Under the pieces are notes generated by a model that did no database searches, was not told the DNA's origin, and saw nothing but the letters and a program-made list of their open reading frames with translations. This document shows positions 52,937 to 63,700 of a stretch of 64,000 nt of DNA, in pieces. How positions within the stretch are numbered: position 1 is the first letter of the stretch; each line of letters begins with the position of its first letter. Origin of the DNA: Treponema sp. (lineage in GTDB: Bacteria > Spirochaetota > Spirochaetia > Treponematales > Treponemataceae); contig JAFZRP010000104.1 in the NCBI GenBank assembly GCA_017619795.1, positions 62,001 to 126,000 of the forward strand. Reading direction: 5' to 3'. Position numbers and translations under genes: made by a program.

Positions 52937-52961
52937 ATACGACTAATTTTATGTGTCGTAT
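52937..52961 (+). other. Intercistronic hairpin fliK-flgD
   Basis: ATACGAC and GTCGTAT arms around 11 bases in the 85-base gap. There is no T tract, so it may be an RNA-processing or stability element. Confidence 0.4.
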
Positions 52962-53000
52962 TATTAAAATTATAGAAAACAATTGTGTAGAGGAGAAATG

Positions 53001-53462
53001 ATGGAACTGCTTAACACACAAATGGGCATAAACACTCAGATGAGTGCTGCTGAAAAGAGTGCGGTAGATAATGCTGTAAACTATTTCAACAAAGCAAATG
53101 CCCAGAACGGAAGAGAATCAAGCCATTCACTTGGTAAAGATGACTTCCTTAAACTTCTGGTAACTCAGTTACAGAACCAGGATCCAACCAGTCCTATGGA
53201 GAACACTGAGTTTATTTCGCAAATGGCTCAATTTTCATCACTTGAACAGATGACAAATATGAGCAATTCCTTTGGAAAACTTGCTTCTTATATTACTTCT
53301 TCAGAAGCAGCTTCAACCTTGGGAAAAAGAGTTGAATTGAATATTGGAGATACAACCACAATGGGAATGGTGGATGGAATTACACGAGGGGAAAATCCAC
53401 AGATTCTTGTAAACGGTATGTATTATACTATGGATAAAATTGCAGCAGTTTATGCTGAGTAA
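53001..53462 (+). CDS. flgD: Flagellar hook-assembly protein FlgD
   Basis: A 153-residue hook cap. The conserved N-terminal segment [38 protein letters not shown] (seen in parts: [14 protein letters not shown] and [11 protein letters not shown]) is complete. The C-terminal part is short compared with the roughly 230-residue E. coli protein and lacks the Ig-like domains, as in other spirochaetes. AGGAG at 52991-52995 fits ATG 53001 (5-base spacer) better than ATG 52998 or the upstream TTG. Confidence 0.93.
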   Translation: MELLNTQMGINTQMSAAEKSAVDNAVNYFNKANAQNGRESSHSLGKDDFLKLLVTQLQNQDPTSPMENTEFISQMAQFSSLEQMTNMSNSFGKLASYITSSEAASTLGKRVELNIGDTTTMGMVDGITRGENPQILVNGMYYTMDKIAAVYAE

Positions 53463-53478
53463 AAGGCGGTAAAAGTAT

Positions 53479-54870
53479 ATGATGAGATCACTTTATTCTG
53501 GTGTTTCTGGACTTCAGAATCATCAGACAAGAATGGACGTAATTGGTAACAACATTTCAAACGTAAACACTAACGGTTTTAAAAGAGGCCGCGTTACTTT
53601 CCAGGATATGATTTCACAGCAGATGACTGGAGCTGCAAAACCAACAGACGAGCTTGGTGGTGTAAACCCTAAGGAAGTTGGTCTTGGTATGACAGTTGCT
53701 GCTATTGATAATATCTTTACACAAGGTAATCTTCAGTCAACTGGTGTTTCTACTGACCTTGCTATTAAAGGTAACGGTTTCTTTATTTTGAAAGATGGTG
53801 AAGAATCTTTTTATACAAGAAACGGTGCTTTCAGTTTGGATAGCGAAGGAACCCTCGTAAACCCTGCTAACGGTATGAGAGTACAGGGATGGATGGCAGA
53901 AGAAGTAAACGGTCAGATGATTGTTAAGACTGCTGCTACACCTGAAGACATTACAATTCCTGTAGGTTCAAAGGATCCTGCAAGAGCTACAACTAATGTA
54001 AACTTCTCTTGTAACCTTGATAAAAACACACCTGTAATCCGTGAGGGTGCAAGCCTTGATGATATTGAAAAAGGCACCTGGGGAACAGAACAGGTTATTT
54101 ATGATACATACGGAAACGAGCACAAGCTTTCTGTTTCTTTTACACGTGTTCCAGATGAGCCAAATATGTGGCAGGCTGTTGTAAATGTTGATGAAGAAAA
54201 CGGTGACTTTACACAGACACGAATCGGACTTGGAACAACAGATGGTGAACAGAATACATTCTATGTTTCTTTCGACAACATGGGTGCTTTACAGTACGTT
54301 ACAGACAGTGCCGGAAACGTTTCTAACACAGAAGGTGAAATTGTAATTCAGGCTTCTTATACAGTTCCAGATTCAAATGCTGATGGAGAAGGAAATCCAC
54401 ATCGACAGACCTTCAACATCAACCTTGGTACAGTTGGAAGCTGGAAAAACACAATTACACAGTCAGCACAGAAGAGTACAACAAAAGCTTTCTACCAGGA
54501 TGGATACACAATGGGTTATCTTGATAACTTTAAGATTGACTCAAACGGTATAATCACTGGAGTTTATACAAACGGTACAACAAGAACAATCGCACAGGTT
54601 GCACTTGCTACATTCACAAATGATCGTGGTCTTGAAAAAGCCGGCGACAATACTTACGTTGAATCAAACAACAGTGGTATGGCAAGAATTGGTGAATCAG
54701 GAATTGCAGGAAGAGGCTCACTCATGGCAGGAGCTTTGGAAATGTCAAACGTTGACTTGTCTGAACAGCTTACAGACATGATTGTAACACAGCGTGGTTT
54801 CCAGTCTAATGCAAAGACAATTCAGACTGCCGATACATTGCTTGAAACAGTATTATCACTTAAGCGATAA
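53479..54870 (+). CDS. flgE: Flagellar hook protein FlgE
   Basis: A 463-residue hook subunit. The N-terminal rod/hook motif ([35 protein letters not shown], seen as GVSGLQNHQ and [13 protein letters not shown]) and C-terminal heptad helix ([20 protein letters not shown]) are complete. Lys165 and Cys178 (counted from the first Met) coincide with the residues that form the lysinoalanine cross-link in T. denticola FlgE, so this hook should self-cross-link. It is the last gene of the operon. In other spirochaetes flbD-motA-motB usually follow flgE, but here a terminator does. Confidence 0.95.
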   Translation: MMRSLYSGVSGLQNHQTRMDVIGNNISNVNTNGFKRGRVTFQDMISQQMTGAAKPTDELGGVNPKEVGLGMTVAAIDNIFTQGNLQSTGVSTDLAIKGNGFFILKDGEESFYTRNGAFSLDSEGTLVNPANGMRVQGWMAEEVNGQMIVKTAATPEDITIPVGSKDPARATTNVNFSCNLDKNTPVIREGASLDDIEKGTWGTEQVIYDTYGNEHKLSVSFTRVPDEPNMWQAVVNVDEENGDFTQTRIGLGTTDGEQNTFYVSFDNMGALQYVTDSAGNVSNTEGEIVIQASYTVPDSNADGEGNPHRQTFNINLGTVGSWKNTITQSAQKSTTKAFYQDGYTMGYLDNFKIDSNGIITGVYTNGTTRTIAQVALATFTNDRGLEKAGDNTYVESNNSGMARIGESGIAGRGSLMAGALEMSNVDLSEQLTDMIVTQRGFQSNAKTIQTADTLLETVLSLKR

Positions 54871-54889
54871 TAAATAATTAGTAATTCTT

Positions 54890-54928
54890 GCCCCCTGGAC
54901 AATCCATCAGTCCAGGGGGCTTTTTTTT
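54890..54928 (+). terminator. Terminator of the hook operon
   Basis: GCCCCCTGGAC and GTCCAGGGGGC arms (11 bp, perfect) followed by eight Ts. Confidence 0.95.
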
Positions 54929-54930
54929 GC

Positions 54931-54959
54931 TTGCTCCAATTTTAAACACGCTTTATAAT
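54931..54959 (+). promoter_or_regulatory. Promoter of the ankyrin gene, leaderless geometry
   Basis: TTGCTC (54931-54936), a 17-base spacer and TATAAT (54954-54959); the ATG at 54966 follows after 6 bases. Confidence 0.65.
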
Positions 54960-54965
54960 TGCAAT

Positions 54966-55877
54966 ATGGATATTTTAGTACTCTCAGATAATAAGAAATT
55001 TATAGAAGAATTACGTGAAACAATAAAATCGCTTGATAAAACGAAGACCACAAAGCTTTATATTTCAGATTTTGCTCATGAAAATATTATTAAAATAAAA
55101 AAATATTTTGATTCTGCTTGTACGTGTATTGTTTTTTCTACCAGTGCTGCAGAAAAGCTTACTAAGCAGAAGATATGTGATTTGGCTTTTGTAAGCGGAG
55201 TTTTAAGTACAAAGAAAGTACAGATTATTTCGAATATCGATTTGCTTTCGGAATTTTATGCTAACAAGAAGCTTTTAAATCTTGTTCAAAGTAAAGATGA
55301 TATTCTGAATTATATCACTAAAAAATATAAAACTCTTCTTAAGCAGGATATAATAAACACTGCAAAGAAAAGCCTGTTTGCTAAAGGCATTCCTTTTACA
55401 GCTGACTGCTTTGCTTCTTCAATTGCAAAAAATAAAACAGAGCTCTGTAATCTTTTTATAAGTGCAGGAATAGATATTGATTCACGCGATGAGCTTGGAA
55501 CTCCAATGCTGAATGTTGCTGTTCGGAATGATAATGAAGAGCTTACAAAAATGCTGCTTGACTGTGGTGCCGATATAAATGCTGTTTCAAATGACCGCGG
55601 ATATACTGCCGTTATGGATGCAGTATGGAAGGGCAACAAGGATATTACAAAGCTTCTTATAGAAAGAGGCGCCGAGCTTAATACAATCAGTAAGGAAGGG
55701 CAGTCTAACCTTGTTCTTGCGGTTGGAGCAAACAATGAAGCAATCTGTAAGCTGCTTGCAGAAAATGGCGCAGATCCTGACATTAAAGACCAGATGGGAA
55801 TGTCTGCATTTAATTATGCTACCTTATTTAAAAAGGTAAAAATTCTGGAGATTTTAAAGCCTTACCATAAGGAATAG
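54966..55877 (+). CDS. Ankyrin-repeat protein
   Basis: A 303-residue soluble protein. The N-terminal 130 residues begin MDILVLSDNKKFIEELRET, like a receiver-domain-type beta-alpha unit, but without clear phospho-acceptor residues. About four ankyrin repeats follow (about 165-300; LLDCGADINAVSNDRGYTAVMDAV, seen as DNEELTKMLLDCGADINA and KDITKLLIERGAEL). A protein-protein interaction role is likely; the partner is unknown. ATG 54966 is the start because a longer open frame upstream runs through the flgE terminator. No Shine-Dalgarno is present. Confidence 0.75.
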   Translation: MDILVLSDNKKFIEELRETIKSLDKTKTTKLYISDFAHENIIKIKKYFDSACTCIVFSTSAAEKLTKQKICDLAFVSGVLSTKKVQIISNIDLLSEFYANKKLLNLVQSKDDILNYITKKYKTLLKQDIINTAKKSLFAKGIPFTADCFASSIAKNKTELCNLFISAGIDIDSRDELGTPMLNVAVRNDNEELTKMLLDCGADINAVSNDRGYTAVMDAVWKGNKDITKLLIERGAELNTISKEGQSNLVLAVGANNEAICKLLAENGADPDIKDQMGMSAFNYATLFKKVKILEILKPYHKE

Positions 55878-55934
55878 AGCTGAGAAAATTGCTCATTTTT
55901 CATATATTTTTTCTGGAAAATTAGGTTTGTTCTA

Positions 55935-55963
55935 TTGACACAAATCGCTGTTTAATATATATT
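55935..55963 (+). promoter_or_regulatory. tRNA-Phe promoter
   Basis: TTGACA (55935-55940), a 17-base spacer and TATATT (55958-55963). Confidence 0.85.
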
Positions 55964-55974
55964 AGACATCACAC

Positions 55975-56047
55975 GCCGCTGTAGCTCAGTTGGTAGAGCA
56001 ATGGACTGAAAATCCATGTGTCGTTGGTCCGATTCCAACCGGTGGCA
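55975..56047 (+). tRNA. tRNA-Phe (GAA)
   Basis: The acceptor arms GCCGCTG and CGGTGGC pair with two G-U. D arm GCTCAGTTGGTAGAGC; anticodon stem ATGGA/TCCAT with loop CTGAAAA (anticodon GAA); T arm around GATTCCAAC. CCA is not encoded. Confidence 0.96.
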
Positions 56048-56080
56048 AAGACTGATTCAAACGAATCAGTCTTTTTTTTT
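56048..56080 (+). terminator. Terminator of tRNA-Phe
   Basis: AAGACTGATTC and GAATCAGTCTT arms around AAAC, followed by a run of Ts. Confidence 0.93.
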
Positions 56081-56121
56081 GTTTAAAAAAATCGGATTAT
56101 GAGATAAAATTAATTATCCTT

Positions 56122-58443
56122 ATGAAGCTTCTTTTTATAATTGGTTTAGTTTTTCTCTCAATTCTCATCTTATTTTGTATAATCTATTCTACGAAAAATA
56201 CCGGAAAAGTTGCTAAAAAAGTTGGAAACCTGCTTTTATTTGGTTTAATCACAATCATCAATTATACAATGACAATTGTTATAAGCCGCAAAGCGATTGC
56301 CGATTTATTCCAAACCTTATACTTCATAGATCTTGACTGGGTTTTATATTATTTAATGGTTTTCTGTATAGAGTTTACAGAGCAAAAGAAGTTTGAATTT
56401 AACAGGAGCAGGCGGGCACGAATCTCAACTTATATTCGAATGCTTTGTATTCTTGATTCAATTTCCCTTATTCTAAATCCTTTTTTTAATCACGCCTTTG
56501 ACAGCTTCTGGACTTATTATGAAAAGGGCGGCTTTAATTATCTGCAGTTTAATTTTAAGATTCCATATTATATTCATCTTGATATCTGCTATATAATTGT
56601 TGCATACATTATCATCATTCTTGTTGCTTCTGTAGTAAAAAAGCAGCGTATTTACAAAAACGATTACATAGTTATTTTAAGTGCATTTCTCGCCATCATC
56701 GTAATAAACCTCCTGTTTATGATGATGCACTGGGTCCTTGACTATTCAGTTTTAGTGTATGGTGTTCTTGCCGTTTTTATCTGTTATTACCTGCATTCCA
56801 TTCATTACAAGAGCCTGAAGCTCATGCACAAAACTTATTTTGAAAGTTTGAATAGTGCGGTTTTCTGTTTTGATTATAGAAAGAAATGCATTTATAAAAA
56901 TAAAAAAGCAATGGAGATACTCAACGACAATAAAAATATAGATAGAATTGCAGAAGAGTATCTTGGCATTCCTGCGATTAGTGATATGGATGACAAGCAG
57001 GAGTTTGTTTCTTTTGAAGATATAATAATTATAAATAATGAGCAGCATCATTTTTCGGTTGAATATAAAAAGCTCCGGGATTCAAAGGGAATTGAGGTCG
57101 GTGGATATTTACAGTTTACAGATCTTACAGCTGAAGTTGAAGCGGAAAAAAAAGACAGGCTTCGTTCAACACACGATACACTAACTGGTCTTTTCAATAA
57201 AAACGGTTTCTTCCAGCGTGCAAAGGAAATTATAGAAAGTAATCCTCATACGCCGCGTTATATGGTTGCTACTAATATAGAAAACTTTAAGTTTATAAAC
57301 GATGTTTTCGGTTCAGAGCTTGGAGACAAGATCCTTATTGAGCAGGCAAAAATGCTTTCGCTTGCGCGATACAAGGATTGTATTGTCGGCCGTATTTCTT
57401 CAGACAGATTTGGTATTCTTATAAATAAGCAGGATTTTAAAATGAATCTTGCAGAAGAGAATACACAGAAAATCTCTCATCTTACAAAGAGCCTTAATTA
57501 TTCAATGAAGATTCATATTGGTGTGTACGAGATTTCTAATAATTCAGAAGACGTACAGATGATGTATGATAAGGCCCTTATGGCAATAGAAATGCGTTCT
57601 CCTAATTATGATAAAAAAGTTACGTTCTATGACACAATGATTATGGACTTAAAGCTTTTGGAACGCAATATTCTTAATGATTTTAATGAAGCAATTCAGA
57701 CGAATCAGTTTGAGGTTGATTTACAGCCTATTTTTGATTCCAAGGTAAATTGTGTTTCGGCAGAAGCCCTTACAAGATGGTATCATCCGTTGAGGGGAAT
57801 TATTTATCCTTCAGAGTTTATTCCTATTCTGGAAAAGGCCGGTTATATTACACAGCTTGATTTATTCATTTGGGAAAGGGCAATTTCTTTAATAAAGCAA
57901 TGGCGAATAAAGGGCTTTGAAAATGCATCTCTTTCCGTAAATATTTCTCCAAAGGATTTTTATCTTACAAATATTTATGAACAGCTTACAAGACTTGTAG
58001 AAAAATACAGAATCCCGCCGCAGAGCCTTATGCTTGAAATCTCTGAGGACGCAATTGTAAATCACGAAAAGAATATTATTGAGACAATGCAAAAGCTAAA
58101 GGAATATGGCTTTAAGATTGAGATAGATAATTTTGGTCGTGGTAATTCCTGTCTTAACATTATCAGCGAAATTAAACCTGATTTTATAAAAATTGACATA
58201 AACGCCCTGAATATAAATGACTACTACAACAGAACTTCAATCCTGCTTGAAAGCATTATATCTCTTTCAAGAAAGCTTGGCATTGGAGTTACGGTTGCAC
58301 GAGTAGAAACTACAAAAGAACTGGAGCTTCTTGGTAAGCTAAAATGCGACTACTTCCAGGGATTTTATTTTGCAAAGCCTTTCAAATACGAAGATTTTGA
58401 TGTGACAAAATATTTTGTAAGAAAGTTTTGGGAGGAAGAATGA
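56122..58443 (+). CDS. Multi-TM protein with degenerate GGDEF and EAL domains (first)
   Basis: Seven or so N-terminal membrane helices (about 3-240), a PAS-like segment (about 245-345), a GGDEF-fold domain (about 355-500) whose active-site loop reads SSDRF instead of GGDEF, and an EAL domain (about 515-765). EAL is retained (AEALTRW) but other catalytic motifs are changed: DNFGRG for DDFG-G and VARVET for AEGVET. Both activities are probably lost, leaving c-di-GMP binding or signalling by protein contact. Its stop overlaps the next, homologous gene by four bases (ATGA), so the two are made together. No Shine-Dalgarno; a TAAAAT lies 11 bases before the ATG. Confidence 0.85.
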   Translation: MKLLFIIGLVFLSILILFCIIYSTKNTGKVAKKVGNLLLFGLITIINYTMTIVISRKAIADLFQTLYFIDLDWVLYYLMVFCIEFTEQKKFEFNRSRRARISTYIRMLCILDSISLILNPFFNHAFDSFWTYYEKGGFNYLQFNFKIPYYIHLDICYIIVAYIIIILVASVVKKQRIYKNDYIVILSAFLAIIVINLLFMMMHWVLDYSVLVYGVLAVFICYYLHSIHYKSLKLMHKTYFESLNSAVFCFDYRKKCIYKNKKAMEILNDNKNIDRIAEEYLGIPAISDMDDKQEFVSFEDIIIINNEQHHFSVEYKKLRDSKGIEVGGYLQFTDLTAEVEAEKKDRLRSTHDTLTGLFNKNGFFQRAKEIIESNPHTPRYMVATNIENFKFINDVFGSELGDKILIEQAKMLSLARYKDCIVGRISSDRFGILINKQDFKMNLAEENTQKISHLTKSLNYSMKIHIGVYEISNNSEDVQMMYDKALMAIEMRSPNYDKKVTFYDTMIMDLKLLERNILNDFNEAIQTNQFEVDLQPIFDSKVNCVSAEALTRWYHPLRGIIYPSEFIPILEKAGYITQLDLFIWERAISLIKQWRIKGFENASLSVNISPKDFYLTNIYEQLTRLVEKYRIPPQSLMLEISEDAIVNHEKNIIETMQKLKEYGFKIEIDNFGRGNSCLNIISEIKPDFIKIDINALNINDYYNRTSILLESIISLSRKLGIGVTVARVETTKELELLGKLKCDYFQGFYFAKPFKYEDFDVTKYFVRKFWEEE

Positions 58444-60728
58444 ACTTCATTTTTGTAGGATTTATCTTTTTAATATTTGTCGCACAACTTATTGTATGGA
58501 TTCTTATCCGTCGTAGAAATAAAAAAGATTATATGAGGCAGATTGATTTAACGCTTCTTTATTCAATACTTTCTTTGTTTTGCGGAATTGTTTGCCTTTC
58601 AACCAGACATAAAATAATTGCAGAAATTGCTTATAACTTAAGCTTTTTTGCATTGGACGGTATTGTTCTGGGGCTTTTTTCTTTTACAAAAAAGTTTGCG
58701 GAATACAGAAAAAACATGAGGATTGCAAGCGGTATTTACATTTCAATGGTTGTATTTGATGTTGCAATAATTATTTTAAATGTATTCTTCAAAGTTCTTT
58801 TTACAATCGATCTTAAAACAATTTCCAATAACGGTTTTTACTGGAGCGTAAGCTTTACTCCTTTTATAGCGTATCATTTTATGTTAAATCTGGCAGCAAT
58901 TTGTTTTACGGTATATATGCTTATTCTTAGAATTAAGAAGGTACCTTCCTTTTATAAAAATAGATATAGAATATTTGTTTATCCGTATATACTTGCTGCC
59001 ATTTTGAGCTATGTTTCTTATGCCTTTGATTTTTATTTTAATCTTGCTTTTATCTGCTACGGTTTTTTAAGCTATATTTTCTTCCATTATAATATTTATA
59101 AGGCAGATGAAATTATACGCGAATCAACAATAAAAAAGGTTATAAAAAGCTATCCTATAGCAACCTGCTGGTTCGATAAAGAAAATAATCTTGTATATAA
59201 AAATAATCTGGCAGAAAGTTTTTTTACGGAAAAGCTTAAATGGTCTGATGTGCAGATTAAGCTTTATTATACAAGGTTTATGAATAAAAACTTTGCCCGA
59301 AATCTTGATATAGCTGTTTCAAATCAGACATTTACAATAGATGATAAAGAACGGAAATACGAAGTTTTATATAGAAAGCTTTTTGATGAAAACAATTTTA
59401 TAGGCTCGTATCTTAATTTCCGTGATATTACAGAAGAGACAGAAAAGAATAAGCAAAATTATATTCTTGCCAATTATGACTCATTAACCGGTATTTACAA
59501 CAGGGAAAGATTTTTTGAAGTTGCCGATGACCAGATACGAAATAACCCGAACATAAAATGGTACATGATTTGTACAAACATTCAGGGCTTCAGATTAATA
59601 AACGATTTGTTCGGAATAGAAACCGGAGACGCTGTGCTTAAGCATCAGGCAAATTATATAAAAGAAAGGGCAATGGAAAACGAGGTTTATGGTCACATTA
59701 TGGACGATAAGTTTGCAATCCTTATGCCTGCAGAAAATTATTCAAGAGATTTTTTTAAGAACGATATGCTCGATATTGTAAAGGTTTCTGAGAATAACAA
59801 TTATCATATAGATTATTTTGTAGGTATTTATGAAAGCTCCGATGTAATTGAAAGTGCGCAGTATATGTACGATAAGGCTCTTATGGCAATAGATAATATT
59901 CCAGAAGGCGCAGCAGACAATGTTGTTTATTACAATGAATCTATTATGCACACATATCTGGACGACAGAGCTGTTGTGAGCGATTTTAATTATGCACTTT
60001 CAAACAATCATTTTTACATGTACCTGCAGCCAATCTTTAATGAAGAAAAAAAACTTATTGGTGCAGAAGCACTTACGCGGTGGAACAAGCCTGGAAACGG
60101 TTTAATGCAGCCGGAATCTTTCCTTTACATGTTTGAAAAGACAGGACTTATTTATAAGCTAGATATGTACATTTGGGAAAAGGCTGCTCAAAAATTACAG
60201 TACTGGCGGACACTCGGTTATTCTGAGCTTTTTATTTCTATAAATATTTCTATAAACGATATTTTCTATTTTGATGTTTATGAGTATTTATGCAGCCTTA
60301 TAGAAAAATATTCAATCAATCCGAAAAATATAAAGCTTGGAATTAAAGAATCGGTGCTTATTTCGGATTATGGAAAGGGTGTAAGTCTGTTTAAAATTTT
60401 TAAGGAAAAAGGCTTTGATATTGAAATAGATGATTTTGGAAGCCGTTATTGTTCGTTGAATGTTCTTAAGGATGTTGATGCCGATTATCTTAGAATTAAT
60501 ATGCATAATCTTGCAAATATTTCAGCAGAAGCAGAAGAAACTGAAAAGATAATTATTCAGTCAATTGTTTCTCTGGCACAAAAGCTTGATATGCTTGTTA
60601 TTGGAGATAACATTGAAACAACTGAACAGTTTGAGTTTCTTAAAAAGGTAGGGTGTTATCTTTATCAGGGGCATTATTTTTCTAAGGCACTGCAGGATAA
60701 AGCGTTTGACCAGATGTATTTGAAATAG
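58440..60728 (+). CDS. Multi-TM protein with degenerate GGDEF and EAL domains (second)
   Basis: A paralogue of the upstream gene with the same layout: seven or so membrane helices (about 1-225), PAS-like region, GGDEF-fold domain with MDDKF in place of GGDEF, and an EAL domain (AEALTRW) with LGIKES for LExTES, LRIN for xKxD and IGDNIET for AEGVET. DDFG is kept as IDDFGSR. The set of losses differs from that of the first protein. It probably acts as a heteromeric, non-catalytic receptor with it. The ATG at 58440 overlaps the previous stop and has GGGAGG upstream. Confidence 0.85.
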   Translation: MNFIFVGFIFLIFVAQLIVWILIRRRNKKDYMRQIDLTLLYSILSLFCGIVCLSTRHKIIAEIAYNLSFFALDGIVLGLFSFTKKFAEYRKNMRIASGIYISMVVFDVAIIILNVFFKVLFTIDLKTISNNGFYWSVSFTPFIAYHFMLNLAAICFTVYMLILRIKKVPSFYKNRYRIFVYPYILAAILSYVSYAFDFYFNLAFICYGFLSYIFFHYNIYKADEIIRESTIKKVIKSYPIATCWFDKENNLVYKNNLAESFFTEKLKWSDVQIKLYYTRFMNKNFARNLDIAVSNQTFTIDDKERKYEVLYRKLFDENNFIGSYLNFRDITEETEKNKQNYILANYDSLTGIYNRERFFEVADDQIRNNPNIKWYMICTNIQGFRLINDLFGIETGDAVLKHQANYIKERAMENEVYGHIMDDKFAILMPAENYSRDFFKNDMLDIVKVSENNNYHIDYFVGIYESSDVIESAQYMYDKALMAIDNIPEGAADNVVYYNESIMHTYLDDRAVVSDFNYALSNNHFYMYLQPIFNEEKKLIGAEALTRWNKPGNGLMQPESFLYMFEKTGLIYKLDMYIWEKAAQKLQYWRTLGYSELFISINISINDIFYFDVYEYLCSLIEKYSINPKNIKLGIKESVLISDYGKGVSLFKIFKEKGFDIEIDDFGSRYCSLNVLKDVDADYLRINMHNLANISAEAEETEKIIIQSIVSLAQKLDMLVIGDNIETTEQFEFLKKVGCYLYQGHYFSKALQDKAFDQMYLK

Positions 60729-60737
60729 AATTGTACC

Positions 60738-63700
60738 TTAGTCTGCCGGAGTATAGTTTGTAAACAGCATATAAGAACCGTCATCCTGCTTGATAACGTT
60801 CATAAGCATTTTTATACGTCTGTATTCTCCATCCTTAAAAAGTGCACGGAAAACTTGAGTGAGTGGTTCTGTCTGCTTTACGGATAAAGACTTTACTGCA
60901 TGGAGAATAAAACCTGGTCTGTCGATTGGATGAACAATTCCAAGAACTTCTTTTTCTGTCCAGGAAAGGATTTCGTCCTCTGAATAACCGGTAAGTTCAA
61001 CAAACTCTTTATTTGCCCGTAGAACGGTAATCTTTATTGTTTCCATAAAATTAAGGAAATCAAAGCGGACATTCATAAGACACATTCCAATCTTTGAGTT
61101 ATCAATCATCGAAGTAAGATTTTTATTTGTAAGCTCAAGATTGTTTTCTGTATTCTTTTCGTCGGTAATGTCTTCTACAAGCGTATAGATAATGTGTGAA
61201 TCATCCTTTGAACTTATTTCCCAAAGATGGATTTTTGTCCAGACTATGCTTTCGTTTATAAGCTCTTTATCCTGAGCTGTAAAAATTACTTCTGAACCGG
61301 TTTCAATTGTTTTTTGAATTGAGGTTATAAACTTCTGCTTTGTTTCCTTTGAGAAGAAGGAGTAAAAGGATTTTTGAATCTCCCTGAAGGAAAGCGACTC
61401 CATGCCGAATACTCTGAGACACTTCTGGTTAATTCGGAGAATTGTCGTTTTTTTCTGCTTTGGATTATATTCAAAAATTACTGCGGCACCCGAAAGCTTA
61501 TCGAACATAATACTTTCACTAGATTCAGGATTATAGAAATTACCCATATCAACAAGGCCGGTTCCTTTTGATTTTTCAATAACCACAGGACTTTCGGCAT
61601 TTGAAATGAGCTCTGCAAACTTTTCTTCCGGCATTGGCTTTGCGTAAAGATAGCCCTGGATAATGTCTATGCCAATACTCTTTATAAAGTCTGCCTGTTC
61701 CTGAGTTTCTACACCTTCTGCAATAGTTGTATATTCAAGATTCTGAGCCATATGAGCCAGAGATGAAAGAATCTTTCCTCCCTTGTCCATATTTGTATTA
61801 TCCTTCAAGAAGCCCATATCAAGCTTAAGAATATCAATCGGTAAATCCTTGAGTGTATTAAGTGAAGAATAGCCGCTTCCAAAATCGTCCATTGCAATCT
61901 GATAGCCGAGCCTTCGAATACTGCTTATTCGGTCAATCATGTTCTGCTGGTCTTCCATATACGCAGATTCAGTAACTTCAAAATGAATCAGGTTTGTTGG
62001 AATGTTAAATTCTTCTGCAAAATGCTTGATTGTATAAATTAAAGCATCGTTTGAAAGCGAGATTCTTGAAATGTTTACGGATATTGGAACAGGAGTTAAG
62101 CCTGAGTCAATCCATTTTCGTAATGCCTGGAATGCCATTCTCCAGATTTCAACATCAAGAGTTTTTATAAAGCCGCTCTTTTCTGCAATTGGAATAAAAT
62201 CCTTAGGCATAATCATTTCATCATCTGCGGTCCAGCGGCAGAGAGCTTCTGCTCCAATCAACTCACCGGTAGAAGCCCTGTACTGAGGCTGGAACCAGAG
62301 AATAAAATCTTTATTATTTAAAGCAGGCTGAAGCTTTGCTGTAATTTCAATTTCGCGTTTAGTCTGACGCCTGAACGATTCTGAATAAAGCGTAAAGGTA
62401 TTCTGCGTGCTGGAAACATTTTTATCCATGGAAAGGGTAGCAAAGTTAAGACCAATATGAGGATTTGTTTCAAAGTCAGTAGGAATATAAATACCAAAGC
62501 GCATTGTAACCGGGAACTTAATTCCTTCTTCTGAACAATCAAAATAAGTCAAGTCCCGGAAGCGTTTAAGGTTTTCAGGAGTGTTTTCAAAAACAACTGC
62601 AAACGTACCGCCACCAAGACGACCACATAAGCCTTCCGGTCCGGCAATCTCTGTAAGCTTACGTGCAATTACTCTAAGAACAGCATCTCCACGCGGCATA
62701 CCATACAGGTCATTTATTACCTTAAGTCTGTTTACGTCGCCGGTACTGATTATGTAGCCTTTTTCCGGATTATTCTCAAGCAGTTTTTTCATTAAGTTTA
62801 CAAAAGAGAACTTGTTCGGAATGCCGGTTTCTTTATCTGTATTAAAATTGTAGTATAACTGCTCGTTCATATAGTGAATGCAGTTTTCTTTTTTGTTAAA
62901 ACCGTAAGCAATCGCAGTAGCCATATCCTTACAGGTTTTATAACCACACGAACTGCAGTTTATTTTCCGTTTGTCCGGAGTATACTTGCGCATTGAGTTG
63001 AAAACATCATCATAAGTAGAAGATGGAAGCGATACCGACTGGATATAGTAATTTTCATAAGTACGGGTAAAATCCTCGTATTTTAAGCTCTTACAATCTT
63101 TTTGAAGCTTCTGCCAGTTTTCCTTCCAGTCTGAATCGGAATTAACGTTTTTAGAGGTTTTATAATGATGAAGGATAATGTTTTCAAACGAAAACTTATG
63201 CGGCTCAATGCCAGGACCGTTATTGCAGGCGTGCTTACAGGCAATAAAATCGACCATGAGCGGGCGGATATTGGCATCATCTATATCGTCATAAACGCTC
63301 AAAATATCAAACGTATCTTTTACGAGACCTTCCATATAAAGCAGCTTTGAACCGTTCGGGAAGTTTCTTGCAATTTTATTTCTGAAGCTTCCGTAAATCA
63401 TACTGCCTTTTATTGTTTCTAAATCAATTTGGTCAAACTCAGTTTTGTAGGAAGATAAATCAATAGTAGAAAAATCAACTTCCGAAAGCTTTTTCATAAA
63501 ATGATTATAGGTAAGAAGGAAGCTTATATTGTCATTAGTATTTTCGCTGTGGAACTCCTGATGCTTTGCAATACACGGTCCAATATAGGCAATTCTGTCG
63601 TTATTCTTTAAGTATTTATGAAGATAGATTGCTTCACAGATTTCCGGAGTATGAACAGGAATAAGCTTTTCAAAAAGATAAGGATAAAAGGTTTCGATTC

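Noticed and set aside
54888..54965. Longer ankyrin frame starting at 54888
   Set aside because: It runs through the strong flgE terminator and the promoter; the ATG at 54966 is the first sensible start.
63498..63509. TATAAT six bases before ATG 63497, apparently another leaderless promoter
   Set aside because: The reading frame continues without a stop to the window edge and encodes a hydrogenase domain, so the ATG is internal and the box is coding sequence (TYNHF).
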